This document shows positions 29,457-37,839 of a stretch of DNA of 64,000 nucleotides, in pieces. The stretch comes from Methylosinus sp. H3A (GTDB lineage Bacteria > Pseudomonadota > Alphaproteobacteria > Rhizobiales > Beijerinckiaceae): contig NZ_JADNQW010000005.1 of assembly GCF_015709455.1 (NCBI RefSeq), forward strand, positions 4,174,001-4,238,000, in the 5' to 3' direction. The notes beneath the pieces were generated by a model. That model was not told where the DNA came from. It ran no database searches and saw only the letters and a list, made by a program, of their open reading frames with translations. A program made the translations under genes and the position numbers. The first letter of the stretch is position 1; each line of letters opens with the position of its first letter.

Positions 29457-30601
29457 CGCCTCCCGCAGTCCAATATTTTGACGAGCGGCGCGGACCCTCA
29501 TCCGACCCGGCTTCGCCGGGCCACCTTCTCCCGCGCGCGGGAGAAGGGAGAGCCCCATGGCTCCGCCCCACGACAGCCTGGATTCTCTCCGACGGCCGCG
29601 CCGGGCATGAAGTCCAGAGCCTCGGCATAGCCGAAGCCCTCGACCTCGCCCCACGCCTGATCCGCCTCGCCCCGCGCGGCCTCATCGCCGCGCTCGCGCC
29701 TTTCGGCCCGATCGACCCGCGCGAAGCGGCGCTCCTCGCCCCACCCTATCCCGATCTCGTCATCGCCTGCGGCAGGCGGACAATCCCCTATCTTCGCCAT
29801 GTGAAGCGCGCCTCCGGCGGCGCGGTCTTCACCGTCTATGTGAATCGTCCGGCGAGCGGCCTCGGGACGGCGGACGTCATCGTCGCGCCGCGCCATGACG
29901 GGCTCGAGGGCGAAAATGTCATCGCCCCGCTCGCGCCGGCGAATCGGCTGACGCCGCAGCGCCTCGCCGAAGCGCGTGCCGCGCTCGATCCGCGGATCGC
30001 GGCGCTGCCGGAGCCGAGAGTGGGGCTGCTGATCGGCGGGGATAGCCGGCATTTTCGGTATTCGGCAGGGGATGCGGAGAGGCTTCTCGCCGCCGTCGGC
30101 GCCATGCTGGAGCAAGGGTGGAGCGTCGCGGCGACTGTCTCCCGGCGCACGCCCGCGGGGCTGGTCGAAGCGTTGCGCGCGCGGCTCGTGGGCCCTCATC
30201 CGACCCCGCTTCGCGGCGCTGCCTTCTCCCGCGCGCGGGAGAAGGCAGCGCGGGCCTTTCTTTGGGCGGGGGACGGCGAGAATCCTTATCTTTCGATTCT
30301 CGCCGGCTCGCAGGCGCTGCTGGTGACGGCCGACAGCGTCAATATGGTCGCCGAGGCGGCGAGCACGGGCGCGCCGGTCCATGTCTTCGCGCCCGACGGC
30401 GGCGGCGCCAAGATCGCCGCCTTTCTCGATGGGCTCGAAGCGCATGGCGCTGTGCGGCGCTGGCGCGGCCGGCCCGAACATTGGCGCTACGAGCCGCTGA
30501 ACGAGACGCCCTCCATCGCCGCCGAGATCGCGCGGCGCTACGCGCTCTTTCACGGCAAGCCTCTTGCAGCGCAAGAGCGGCGGTTGCGGCGCAACGCATA
30601 A
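29450..30601 (+). CDS. ELM1/mitochondrial-fission-family protein with REP-derived segments
   Basis: A predicted 383-aa protein of the ELM1 (DUF1022) family, a GT-B glycosyltransferase-like group. Family sequence begins at about residue 43 (TAWILSDGRAGHEVQSLGIAEAL) and includes PDLVIACGRRTIPYLRHVKR, VGLLIGGDSRHFRYS and ALLVTADSVNMVAEAASTGAPV. Two abnormalities are visible. First, no start codon lies in frame between ATG 29450, which belongs to a REP repeat, and the first family residues; ATG 29557 is well placed but out of frame. Second, a further REP copy (30193-30245) is translated in frame as about 22 extra residues (VGPHPTPLRGAAFSRAREKA). It may be a tolerated fusion, a gene in decay, or a sequencing indel at the 5' end. 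Confidence 0.75.
   Translation: MRAPPAVQYFDERRGPSSDPASPGHLLPRAGEGRAPWLRPTTAWILSDGRAGHEVQSLGIAEALDLAPRLIRLAPRGLIAALAPFGPIDPREAALLAPPYPDLVIACGRRTIPYLRHVKRASGGAVFTVYVNRPASGLGTADVIVAPRHDGLEGENVIAPLAPANRLTPQRLAEARAALDPRIAALPEPRVGLLIGGDSRHFRYSAGDAERLLAAVGAMLEQGWSVAATVSRRTPAGLVEALRARLVGPHPTPLRGAAFSRAREKAARAFLWAGDGENPYLSILAGSQALLVTADSVNMVAEAASTGAPVHVFAPDGGGAKIAAFLDGLEAHGAVRRWRGRPEHWRYEPLNETPSIAAEIARRYALFHGKPLAAQERRLRRNA
29495..29547 (-). repeat. REP element (pair 3, minus copy)
   Basis: Inverted partner of 29401-29456, beginning CCCTCATCCGACC. If translation starts at 29450, this copy is read as the N-terminal region of the ELM1-family protein. Confidence 0.85.
30193..30245 (-). repeat. REP element inside the ELM1 coding sequence
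   Basis: Complete copy (CCCTCATCCGACC ... hairpin CTTCTCCC/GGGAGAAGG) lying inside the reading frame without a stop. It replaces a surface loop between LRARL and AFLWAGDGENPY in the family alignment as I remember it. This is the only single copy in the window and the only one within a gene body. Confidence 0.85.
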
Positions 30602-30667
30602 TGGATAGATTGCGCCCATCCGAACGCGCCGCGCCGTCCGCGCGGAGACTTTCGCAAAGGCCTCTTC

Positions 30668-31663
30668 ATGTCCGCAGACGATAAAGGCCGCCTGCACGCC
30701 CGCGTCATCGTGCTGGGCTCCGGCCCCGCCGGCTATACGGCGGCGATCTACACTGCGCGCGCCATGCTCGAGCCCGTGGTCATCGCCGGCTTCGATCAGG
30801 GCGGCCAGCTCATGATCACCACAGATGTGGAGAATTATCCCGGCTTCGCCGAGCCGATCCAGGGCCCCTGGCTCATGGATCAGATGCGCGCCCAGGCCGA
30901 GCATGTCGGCGCCAAGCTGGTCTCCGACCATATTGTCGAGGCCAGGCTCGACAAGCGGCCCTTCGAGCTGCTCGGCGATTCGGGGACGCTCTATACGGCG
31001 GACGCGCTCATCATCGCCACCGGAGCCAAGGCCAAATGGCTGGGCATTCCGAGCGAGGAGGCGTTCAAGGGCTATGGCGTCTCCGCCTGCGCCACTTGCG
31101 ACGGCTTTTTCTTCCGTGGAAAAAAGGTTCTCGTCGTCGGCGGCGGCAATACGGCGGTGGAGGAGGCGCTCTATCTCTCGCAGATCGCGGCCGAGGTGAC
31201 GGTGGTGCATCGCCGCGACAGCTTCCGCGCCGAGCGCGTGCTGCAGGAGCGGCTGGCGGCGCGGCCCAATGTCAAAATCCTCTTCGATCACGCGATCGAC
31301 GAGATTTTGGGCGGCGCCGCCCCGCCCTCGGTCACGCAGACGCGCGTGAAGAATGTGAAGACCGGCACGACGCAGACGCTGGATGTGGACGGCGTCTTCA
31401 TCGCCATCGGCCATCAGCCGGCCTCGGAACTGTTCGTCGGGCAGCTGGAGCTGAAGCCGTCGGGTTACATCCAGGTGGAGCCGGGCACGACGCACACCAA
31501 TATTCCAGGCGTGTTCGCCGCCGGCGACGTGGCCGACGAGACCTATCGCCAGGCGGTGACGGCGGCCGGCCTCGGCTGCATGGCGGCGCTGGACGTGGAG
31601 CGATATCTGCTGGAGACGCCGGCCCATGCGGGCGACGCGCTCGCCTCCGAGGAGCCTTTGTGA
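30668..31663 (+). CDS. trxB: Thioredoxin-disulfide reductase
   Basis: A 331-aa FAD/NADPH flavoenzyme that reduces thioredoxin. It has the FAD loop VLGSGPAGYTAAIYTARA, the redox pair CATC (Cys141, Cys144) in SACATCDGFFF, the NADPH loop VVGGGNTAVEEALYL with HRRDSFRAE, and the second FAD motif GVFAAGDVADETYRQAVTAAG. Length is typical. It starts 66 bases after the ELM1-family gene on the same strand and may be co-transcribed with it. Confidence 0.96.
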   Translation: MSADDKGRLHARVIVLGSGPAGYTAAIYTARAMLEPVVIAGFDQGGQLMITTDVENYPGFAEPIQGPWLMDQMRAQAEHVGAKLVSDHIVEARLDKRPFELLGDSGTLYTADALIIATGAKAKWLGIPSEEAFKGYGVSACATCDGFFFRGKKVLVVGGGNTAVEEALYLSQIAAEVTVVHRRDSFRAERVLQERLAARPNVKILFDHAIDEILGGAAPPSVTQTRVKNVKTGTTQTLDVDGVFIAIGHQPASELFVGQLELKPSGYIQVEPGTTHTNIPGVFAAGDVADETYRQAVTAAGLGCMAALDVERYLLETPAHAGDALASEEPL

Positions 31664-31675
31664 CGATGGCCGAGT

Positions 31676-31801
31676 CCCCACCCTCCCCTTCAGGGGGAGG
31701 GTCGCGCCGAAGGCGCGGGGTGGGGTTCTCGCGACAAAGACTCGGGGGTCACCCCACCCCGGCCTGCTCCGCAGGCCGACCCTCCCCCTCGAGGGGAGGG
31801 T
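31676..31801. repeat. 126-bp repeat, left copy
   Basis: Almost identical (two differences in 126 bases) to 32274-32399 in direct orientation. Internally symmetrical: CCCTCCCC hairpin with GGGGGAGGG, then GCGCC/GGCGC, and a mirror half ending CCTCCCCCTC...GAGGGGAGGG. It lies immediately upstream of the DUF559 gene. Confidence 0.9.
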
Positions 31802-31818
31802 GAGCAGGACGGCCGACG

Positions 31819-32232
31819 ATGCACGACGAGGACAGGCTTCGACGATTTCGTCTCGGAACGGCTCGCCGCCTACGCGAGAATACGACCAGCGCAGAACAGA
31901 GGCTCTGGCGCGAGCTGGATCGCGTGCCGCTGCTGAGGACGCATTTTCGAAGACAAGCGCCGATCGGGCCTTATGTCGTCGATTTCGTCTGTTTGCGGGA
32001 AAGACTCGTGATCGAGGTCGACGGCCCGTCGCACACGGAGCCCGAGGCGTCGCAGCGCGACAATGAGCGGACGCTCTGGCTCGAACGGGAAGGCTATCGC
32101 GTTCTCCGCTTTTGGAACCAGGAAGTTTACGAGAATGTCGGTGGCGTTCTCGACACGATCTATGCGGCGCTGTACGGCTCTCTCACAGTGGAGCCTGGCG
32201 CGCCACCGCCGCCGGCCAGTGAAGAGCTCTGA
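31819..32232 (+). CDS. DUF559 domain protein (endonuclease-like fold)
   Basis: A 137-aa protein with the DUF559 pattern: RRLRENTTSAEQRLWRELD, FRRQAPIGPYVVDFVCLRERLVIEVDGPSHTE, then DNERTLWLEREGYRVLRFWNQEVYENVGGVLDTI. The D...ExDG arrangement matches the PD-(D/E)XK / Vsr-like nuclease fold, so a DNA-end or mismatch-related nuclease is likely, but no member has a well-established role. The gene sits between two near-identical 126-bp repeats and interrupts the trxB-glyS interval, which suggests it arrived as a cassette. Confidence 0.85.
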   Translation: MHDEDRLRRFRLGTARRLRENTTSAEQRLWRELDRVPLLRTHFRRQAPIGPYVVDFVCLRERLVIEVDGPSHTEPEASQRDNERTLWLEREGYRVLRFWNQEVYENVGGVLDTIYAALYGSLTVEPGAPPPPASEEL

Positions 32233-32273
32233 GACTCCCGATGGTCATCTCCGAGATATCGCAAGACCCGAGC

Positions 32274-32399
32274 CCCCACCCTCCCCTTCAGGGGGAGGGT
32301 CGCGCCGAAGGCGCGGGGTGGGGTTCTCGCGACGAAGACTCGGGGGTCACCCCACCCCGGCCTGCTCCGCAGGCCGACCCTCCCCCTCCAGGGGAGGGT
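32274..32399. repeat. 126-bp repeat, right copy
   Basis: Direct copy of 31676-31801, 598 bases downstream, ending 44 bases before glyS. The near identity implies recent duplication or gene conversion. Confidence 0.9.
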
Positions 32400-32443
32400 A
32401 GAAACGCTCCTCGTTTCCGCACGCACGAGAAATAGATAAATCG

Positions 32444-34780
32444 ATGCCCGACCTTCTCCTCGAACTCTTCAGCGAAGAAATCCCCGCCCGCATGCAGCGT
32501 CAGGCGGCCGATGATCTGCAGCGGCTCGTCTGCGGCGCGCTCGCAGAAAAGGGGCTGACCTATGAGGGAGCGGCCGCTCATGCGACGCCGCGCCGGCTCG
32601 CGCTGCATATCGCCGGCCTGCCCGGCCGCCAGCCGGATGTGCGCGAGGAGAAGAAGGGTCCGCGCGTCGGCGCGCCGGAGGCCGCCATTCAGGGCTTTCT
32701 GAAGAGCGCCGGCCTCGCGTCGATCGACGAGGCGAAGATCGAGAAAGACGCCAAAAAGGGCGAGTTCTACGTCGCCGTCATCGAGCGCGCCGGACGCGAG
32801 ACGATCGACGTGCTGGCGGACGTGCTGCCGGGGATCGTGAAGAGCTTCCCCTGGCCGAAATCCATGCGCTGGGGCGCGGCCTCCACGCGGCTCGATTCGC
32901 TGCGCTGGGTGCGCCCGCTGCAATCGATCCTCGCCACCTTCGGCCCGGAGATGGAAACGCCGGACATCGTGCGCTTCTCCGTCGACGGAATCGAGAGCGG
33001 CAATATCGCCCATGGCCATCGCTTCCTCGCGCCGGCGAGCTTTCCGGTGAAGCGCTTCGACGATTACGTTCCCGCGCTCGAGAAGGCGAAAGTCGTGCTC
33101 GACGGCGCGCGGCGGCGCGACATCGTGCTGCATGACGCGCGCAATCTCGCCATGGCGCAGGGGCTGGAGCTGGTCGAGGACGCGGCGCTGCTCGAGGAGG
33201 TCGCGGGCCTCGTCGAATGGCCGGTCACGCTGATGGGCGCTTTCGACGAGAGCTTTCTCTCCATTCCGCCGGAGGTCATTCGCGCGACGATCCGCGTCAA
33301 TCAGAAATGCTTCGTGCTGAAGCGCCATGACGGCGGCCTCGCCAATCGCTTCATCCTCGTCTCCAACATAGACGCGAGCGACGGCGGCGCGACGATCGTC
33401 GGCGGCAATCAGCGCGTCATCGCCGCGCGTCTGTCGGACGCCAAATTCTTCTATGAGACGGACCTCAAGACGCCGCTCGGCGAGCGTCTGCCCAAGCTCG
33501 ACAATATCGTGTTTCACGAGAAGCTCGGAACGCAGGGCGAGCGCGTGAAGCGCATCGAGGCGCTGGCGCGCGAGCTCGCGCCCATCGTCGGCGCCGATCC
33601 CGACAAGGCCGCGCGGGCAGCGACGCTCGCCAAGGCCGATCTCGTCACCGAAATGGTCGGCGAATTCCCCGAGCTGCAAGGGCTGATGGGCCGCTATTAC
33701 GCCGCCGCGCAGGGCGAGGACGCCGAGGTCGCCGCGGCGCTGGAGGAGCATTACAAGCCGCAGGGGCCGAACGACCGCATTCCGACGTCTCCGGTCTCGA
33801 TCGCTGTCGCGCTCGCCGACAAGATCGACACGCTCGTCGGCTTTTGGGCGATCGACGAAAAGCCGACCGGGAGCAAGGATCCTTATGCGCTGCGACGCGC
33901 GGCGCTGGGCGTGATCCGCATCGCGCTCGAGAATGGGCTGCGGCTGCCGCTGCGCGAAGCTTTCGCCGCCGCGCAATGGCCGGTCTGGCTCGCGGCGCGC
34001 ACGCCGCTGCGCGAGCTGGTGACGAGCGAGGTCAATCGCGTGGCCTCGGACCTCTCGCCCAATGGCGCAGCGACCCTCTCGGCCGACGCCGAGGCGCATC
34101 TGCGCCGCGACATAGAGAAGCAGCTTCACGCCGTCGGCAGAGAGGCGGGCGCCGAGGCGCCCTCGCCTGCCGCCGAGATTTTCTTGCGCGAGACGCTGCC
34201 GCCTCTGCTGGCCGCCAATGCGGCCGACCTCCTCGCCTTCTTCATCGATCGCCTGAAGGTCTACCTTCGCGATCGCGGCGCACGATATGACCTGATCGAC
34301 GCGGCGCTCGGGGCCTCGGCCTCGGCGCAGTCTCGAGAAGGGAGCGCGCAAATGCCGGACGATCTCCTCACCATCACGCGCAAGGTCGAGGCTCTGGGCA
34401 AATTCCTCGACACCGACGACGGCAAGAATCTGCTCGCCGGCTTTCGCCGCGCCGCCAATATTCTCAAGATCGAGGAGAAAAAGGACGGCGCCGGCGCCTA
34501 TGAGGAGCCGCATCACCCCAATCTGCGCATGGAGCTGCCCGAACATAAGCTCGCCGCCGCCATCAAGCGCGCGCGGGAGGAGACCTCCGAGCGGCTGGAC
34601 GCCGAGAATTTCGAGGGCGCGATGCAGGCGCTGTCGAAGCTGCGCGAGCCGGTCGACTCTTTCTTCGACGCGGTGACGGTCAATTGCGACGATGCGAAAG
34701 TGCGGCTCAATCGGCTGCGCCTGCTCGCCGAGCTGCGCGAGGCGATGCTGCAGGTCGCAGATTTCTCGAAAGTGGCGTGA
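32444..34780 (+). CDS. glyS: Glycyl-tRNA synthetase beta subunit
   Basis: A 778-aa subunit of the alpha2beta2 GlyRS. Recognisable by the N-terminal [18 protein letters not shown], the [20 protein letters not shown] stretch, and the HD-like and anticodon-binding regions ([42 protein letters not shown]). The C-terminal DALR-type helical domain ends [21 protein letters not shown]. The beta subunit binds tRNA; the catalytic alpha subunit GlyQ is usually encoded just upstream but is absent here, where the DUF559 cassette and trxB lie instead. glyQ must be elsewhere in the genome. Confidence 0.96.
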   Translation: MPDLLLELFSEEIPARMQRQAADDLQRLVCGALAEKGLTYEGAAAHATPRRLALHIAGLPGRQPDVREEKKGPRVGAPEAAIQGFLKSAGLASIDEAKIEKDAKKGEFYVAVIERAGRETIDVLADVLPGIVKSFPWPKSMRWGAASTRLDSLRWVRPLQSILATFGPEMETPDIVRFSVDGIESGNIAHGHRFLAPASFPVKRFDDYVPALEKAKVVLDGARRRDIVLHDARNLAMAQGLELVEDAALLEEVAGLVEWPVTLMGAFDESFLSIPPEVIRATIRVNQKCFVLKRHDGGLANRFILVSNIDASDGGATIVGGNQRVIAARLSDAKFFYETDLKTPLGERLPKLDNIVFHEKLGTQGERVKRIEALARELAPIVGADPDKAARAATLAKADLVTEMVGEFPELQGLMGRYYAAAQGEDAEVAAALEEHYKPQGPNDRIPTSPVSIAVALADKIDTLVGFWAIDEKPTGSKDPYALRRAALGVIRIALENGLRLPLREAFAAAQWPVWLAARTPLRELVTSEVNRVASDLSPNGAATLSADAEAHLRRDIEKQLHAVGREAGAEAPSPAAEIFLRETLPPLLAANAADLLAFFIDRLKVYLRDRGARYDLIDAALGASASAQSREGSAQMPDDLLTITRKVEALGKFLDTDDGKNLLAGFRRAANILKIEEKKDGAGAYEEPHHPNLRMELPEHKLAAAIKRAREETSERLDAENFEGAMQALSKLREPVDSFFDAVTVNCDDAKVRLNRLRLLAELREAMLQVADFSKVA

Positions 34781-34832
34781 GGCCCCCTCCCCCTTCGCGC
34801 TATCGAATGCACATCCTCCTCGCCCCCGCGAC

Positions 34833-35009
34833 GTCCTGGCCGGGCTTGTCCCGGCCATCCACGCCGGGACGCCGAGGCGTCTCGAACGTTTGGCGTGACG
34901 CCGAAGCTCCGGTGGAGTCCGACATGGGATAAAATCCGTCGATGGCGGGCGCTTTCCTTTGGTTCCTCAGCTGCTTGGCGTGGATGGCCGGGACAAGCCC
35001 GGCCAGGAC
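34833..35009 (-). repeat. 177-bp MITE-like element, copy B
   Basis: Perfect 33-base terminal inverted repeats at 34833-34865 and 34977-35009. Same length and interior as copy A (22350-22526) but inverted; similarity extends outward to about 34815 and 35040. It lies between the convergent glyS and lpoA-like genes, a 294-base interval otherwise empty. Confidence 0.85.
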
Positions 35010-35074
35010 GGCCGCAAGCGTCTCGCTATGTGTGAAATCCAGCGCGTGGCGGGGGAGCGTACGGGAGGGGGCTC

Positions 35075-36310
35075 TTACGCCCCATTCCCCGTGAAGGTGC
35101 GCGGCGCCGGCGACAGCACTTTCGCCGCTCCGCCGGAAATCTCCAGCACCGAGAGGCCGCGCTCGTTCATGCCGTCGGCCTTGAAGCGGAACACGCCATC
35201 GGCGCCGTTGAAGCCCGATGGATTGACCAGCACATTCTCCGAATAGCGCTGCGAGCCCTGGCTGCGCGACAAAGCGATGGCCAGCGACACGGCGTCATAG
35301 GCGAGCGTCGCGATGCGCGCCGGATCGGTGTTGAACTTGGCGCGGTAGCGCTGGGCGAGCGTGTTGAAGCCGGCGTTCTCCGGCGCGACGAACCAGGCGC
35401 CCTGCAGCGCCGGCAGCTTCAGCACGCGGGCGTCGTTCCAAAGGCCGGTGCCGAGCACCTGAATGCGCTTGGTGTCGATATGCGCCGCCTGCAATTCCTG
35501 CGAGACGGCGGCCATGGCCTCGGCCTGCTCGGGGATGAACAGCGCGTCGATCTGCTCGGCGGCCTGGGCGATGCGCTGCACCGAGGGCTGCACGGCGCCG
35601 GGCTTGTAGCGCTCGATCGTCAGCACGCGCATTCCGTGATTGGCCGCGCTCTGCTGGAATTGCGCCAGCGCCACCGTGCCGTAATCGTTCTCGGGCACCA
35701 GAGCGGCGATCGACTTCTTGCCGCGCTGCGCGGCGAAGTCGACGATGCGCTCGACATAGCTCTCGACGAGGAAGGAGAGCAGATAGACGCCCTTGCCGGC
35801 GACCGAGGAATCGGTCGAAAAGGCGATGATCGGTTTGCCCGCGCCGCGCGCGAGACGCGCCGCCTCCTTCACGCCGCCGGCGAAGACCGGGCCGATGACG
35901 ATCTCCGCGCCCTCGTTGAGCGCATTCTGAGTCGCCTGAGCGGCGCCCGCCGGCGAGGAATGATCGTCCTTCACCAGAATGGTCACGTCATTCGCGCCGC
36001 TGTCGGCGAAGGCGAGCTTGGCGGCGTTCAGCAGCGAGGCGCCCACCTGGCTCGGACCGGAGGCCTGGGAGAGCGGCACGATGAGCGCGATGCGCGTCGC
36101 GCCATTGCCGATCTGCTCGCCCTCGGTCAGCTGGCCGACCTCCACCGGGCCGAGCGGCGCGGACAGGCGCAGGTCGCGCGCGCCGGGCACGCCGGGGCCC
36201 GCCGTCGGATTGCAGGCGCAGAGAACAACGGCCGAAGCAAAGGCGCAGAGAAGCCGCGCCGACGCCGCCGCGCCGCGTAGCCGAAACCTGTCAAGCCGAC
36301 TCGTGACCAA
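35075..36310 (-). CDS. Penicillin-binding protein activator, LpoA-like lipoprotein
   Basis: A 411-aa predicted lipoprotein with a type I periplasmic-binding fold (IRIALIVPLS-type start: TRIALIVPLSQASG; ALNEGAEIVIGPVFAGGV; KPIIAFSTDSSVAGKGVYLLSF; IAALVPENDYGTVAL). The signal ends in a lipobox-like VVLCAC. Homologues at this locus are annotated as PBP activators or ABC-type substrate-binding proteins; LpoA stimulates PBP1A in E. coli. A TTG at 36310 is chosen as start because GGGAGG lies 6 bases upstream and the signal peptide follows directly. It is divergent from rsmI, as commonly found. Confidence 0.85.
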   Translation of the reverse strand: MVTSRLDRFRLRGAAASARLLCAFASAVVLCACNPTAGPGVPGARDLRLSAPLGPVEVGQLTEGEQIGNGATRIALIVPLSQASGPSQVGASLLNAAKLAFADSGANDVTILVKDDHSSPAGAAQATQNALNEGAEIVIGPVFAGGVKEAARLARGAGKPIIAFSTDSSVAGKGVYLLSFLVESYVERIVDFAAQRGKKSIAALVPENDYGTVALAQFQQSAANHGMRVLTIERYKPGAVQPSVQRIAQAAEQIDALFIPEQAEAMAAVSQELQAAHIDTKRIQVLGTGLWNDARVLKLPALQGAWFVAPENAGFNTLAQRYRAKFNTDPARIATLAYDAVSLAIALSRSQGSQRYSENVLVNPSGFNGADGVFRFKADGMNERGLSVLEISGGAAKVLSPAPRTFTGNGA

Positions 36311-36502
36311 TAGAAGCCTCCCGCTCGAACGGCCCGATGAAATCGCCGTCTTATACGCGATTGCGGAAAGCGCACGGCAACCCCTAAATTGCAATAAATT
36401 CGAATTTTGCGGGGAAATTGCGGCCTTGAACGCGCTTCTCATGTTCTGTAAAAAGAACAGGCGGACGGTTCATCGAACGTCCGCATCGGCGGAGACCAGG
36501 CG

Positions 36503-37423
36503 ATGGCCATGAGCGAAGACAGAGTGACGACGGCGCCGGCGGCCTATACCGCTTTCGGCCTGCGGGCGGAGGCGGAAAAAATCGCGCCGGGACTGCATCT
36601 CGTCGCGACGCCGATCGGCAATTTGAAGGACATTTCCTTCCGCGCGCTGTCGACGCTGGCGGCGGCCGACGCCGTGGTGGCAGAGGACACGCGCGTCACC
36701 AAGACGCTGCTCGCCCATTATGGGATTTCGACGCCGCTGGTCGCCTATCACGAGCACAACGCCCATGTGATGCGGCCGCATCTCATCGCGCGGCTGGAGT
36801 CCGGGGCGGCGCTGGCGCTAGTCTCCGACGCCGGCACGCCTCTGGTCTCGGACCCCGGCTATAAGCTCGTCGCCGAGGCGCTGGAGCGCGGCGTGAAGGT
36901 CACCTCCGTTCCGGGGCCGTCCGCGGTGCTGGCCGCGCTGGTCGTCGCCGGCCTGCCGACCGACCGCTTCTTCTTCGAGGGTTTTCTGCCGCATAAGGGC
37001 GGGCCGCGGCGCGCGCGGCTCGCCGAGCTGGCGCGCATCCCCGGCACGCTGGTCTTTTTCGAATCGCCCAAGCGCGTCGCCGAGACGCTGGAGGACGCGG
37101 CCGCCGTGCTCGGCCCCCGCGACGCGGCGATCGCCCGCGAGCTGACCAAAATCTACGAATCGGTGCGGCGCGGCAGGCTCGACGAGCTCGCGGCGGCGCT
37201 GCGCGAGGAGGAGCCGCCCAGAGGCGAGATCGTGGTGCTGGTCGCCCCGCCCGGCGCGAACGCCGAGGCGACCAGCGAGGCCGAGCTCGACGCCAAGCTC
37301 GAGGAGGCGCTCGCCGCCCATTCGCTGAAGGATGCGGCCAGCGTCGTCTCCGCCTCGACGGGACGGCCGCGCCGCGAGGTCTATGCGCGGGCGATAAAAC
37401 TGGCGGCCGGGCGGACCGAGTGA
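36503..37423 (+). CDS. rsmI: 16S rRNA (cytidine(1402)-2'-O)-methyltransferase RsmI
   Basis: A 306-aa tetrapyrrole-methylase-fold enzyme that 2'-O-methylates C1402 in the ribosomal decoding centre. Signature stretches: LVATPIGNLKDISFRAL, AVVAEDTRVTKTLLAHYGI, YHEHN, LALVSDAGTPLVSDPGYKLV, GPSAVLAALVVAGLPTDRFFFEGFLP and FESPKRVAETL. GGAG stands 8 bases before ATG 36503. Its stop overlaps the next gene's start by 4 bases (GTGA). Confidence 0.95.
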   Translation: MAMSEDRVTTAPAAYTAFGLRAEAEKIAPGLHLVATPIGNLKDISFRALSTLAAADAVVAEDTRVTKTLLAHYGISTPLVAYHEHNAHVMRPHLIARLESGAALALVSDAGTPLVSDPGYKLVAEALERGVKVTSVPGPSAVLAALVVAGLPTDRFFFEGFLPHKGGPRRARLAELARIPGTLVFFESPKRVAETLEDAAAVLGPRDAAIARELTKIYESVRRGRLDELAAALREEEPPRGEIVVLVAPPGANAEATSEAELDAKLEEALAAHSLKDAASVVSASTGRPRREVYARAIKLAAGRTE

Positions 37424-37794
37424 GCCAGGCGGACGCGCGGCGCGCGCGCCATCGCGGCGGGCTGCGCGCCGAAACGCTCGCGGCGCTGTGGCTGAGAGCC
37501 AAATTCTATACGATCCTCGATCGCCGCTATCGCATTCGCGGCGGCGAGATCGACATTGTCGCGCGGCGCGGGCGGACCATCGCTTTCGTGGAAGTGAAGG
37601 CGCGCGCGAGCCTCGAAGAGGCGATGATTTCGATCACCGAGGAGAAGCGGCGGCGCATTTCCCGCGCGGCGTCGAAATGGCTGGCGTCCAATCCCTGGGC
37701 TGCGGATCATGCGCTGCGCGGCGATGCGGTCTATATCGCGCCGCGGCGATTGCCGCTGCATATGGAGGCGGCGATGGAATTGGATTTGGGCTGA
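37420..37794 (+). CDS. YraN family protein (UPF0102)
   Basis: A 124-aa protein with the restriction-endonuclease-like fold of the UPF0102 family: RHRGGLRAETLAALWLRAKFY, then RIRGGEIDIVARRGRTIAFVEVKARASLEEAM. The E-I-D...E-V-K residues correspond to a PD-(D/E)XK metal site. Family role is unproven; association with rsmI is conserved across proteobacteria. GTG start, translationally coupled to rsmI by a 4-base overlap. Confidence 0.9.
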   Translation: MSQADARRARHRGGLRAETLAALWLRAKFYTILDRRYRIRGGEIDIVARRGRTIAFVEVKARASLEEAMISITEEKRRRISRAASKWLASNPWAADHALRGDAVYIAPRRLPLHMEAAMELDLG

Positions 37795-37839
37795 CAAGAG
37801 AGGCGAAGCGCTGCGAACCTTTTTATCTCGTGGCCAGTC

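Noticed and set aside
29557..29600. ATG 29557 as start of the ELM1-family gene
   Set aside because: Good position but out of frame with the conserved body in the sequence as given; kept only as a possible indel hypothesis.
32288..34858. 856-codon open frame antisense to glyS
   Set aside because: Shadow of glyS; its N-terminal and C-terminal parts also run through the repeat elements.
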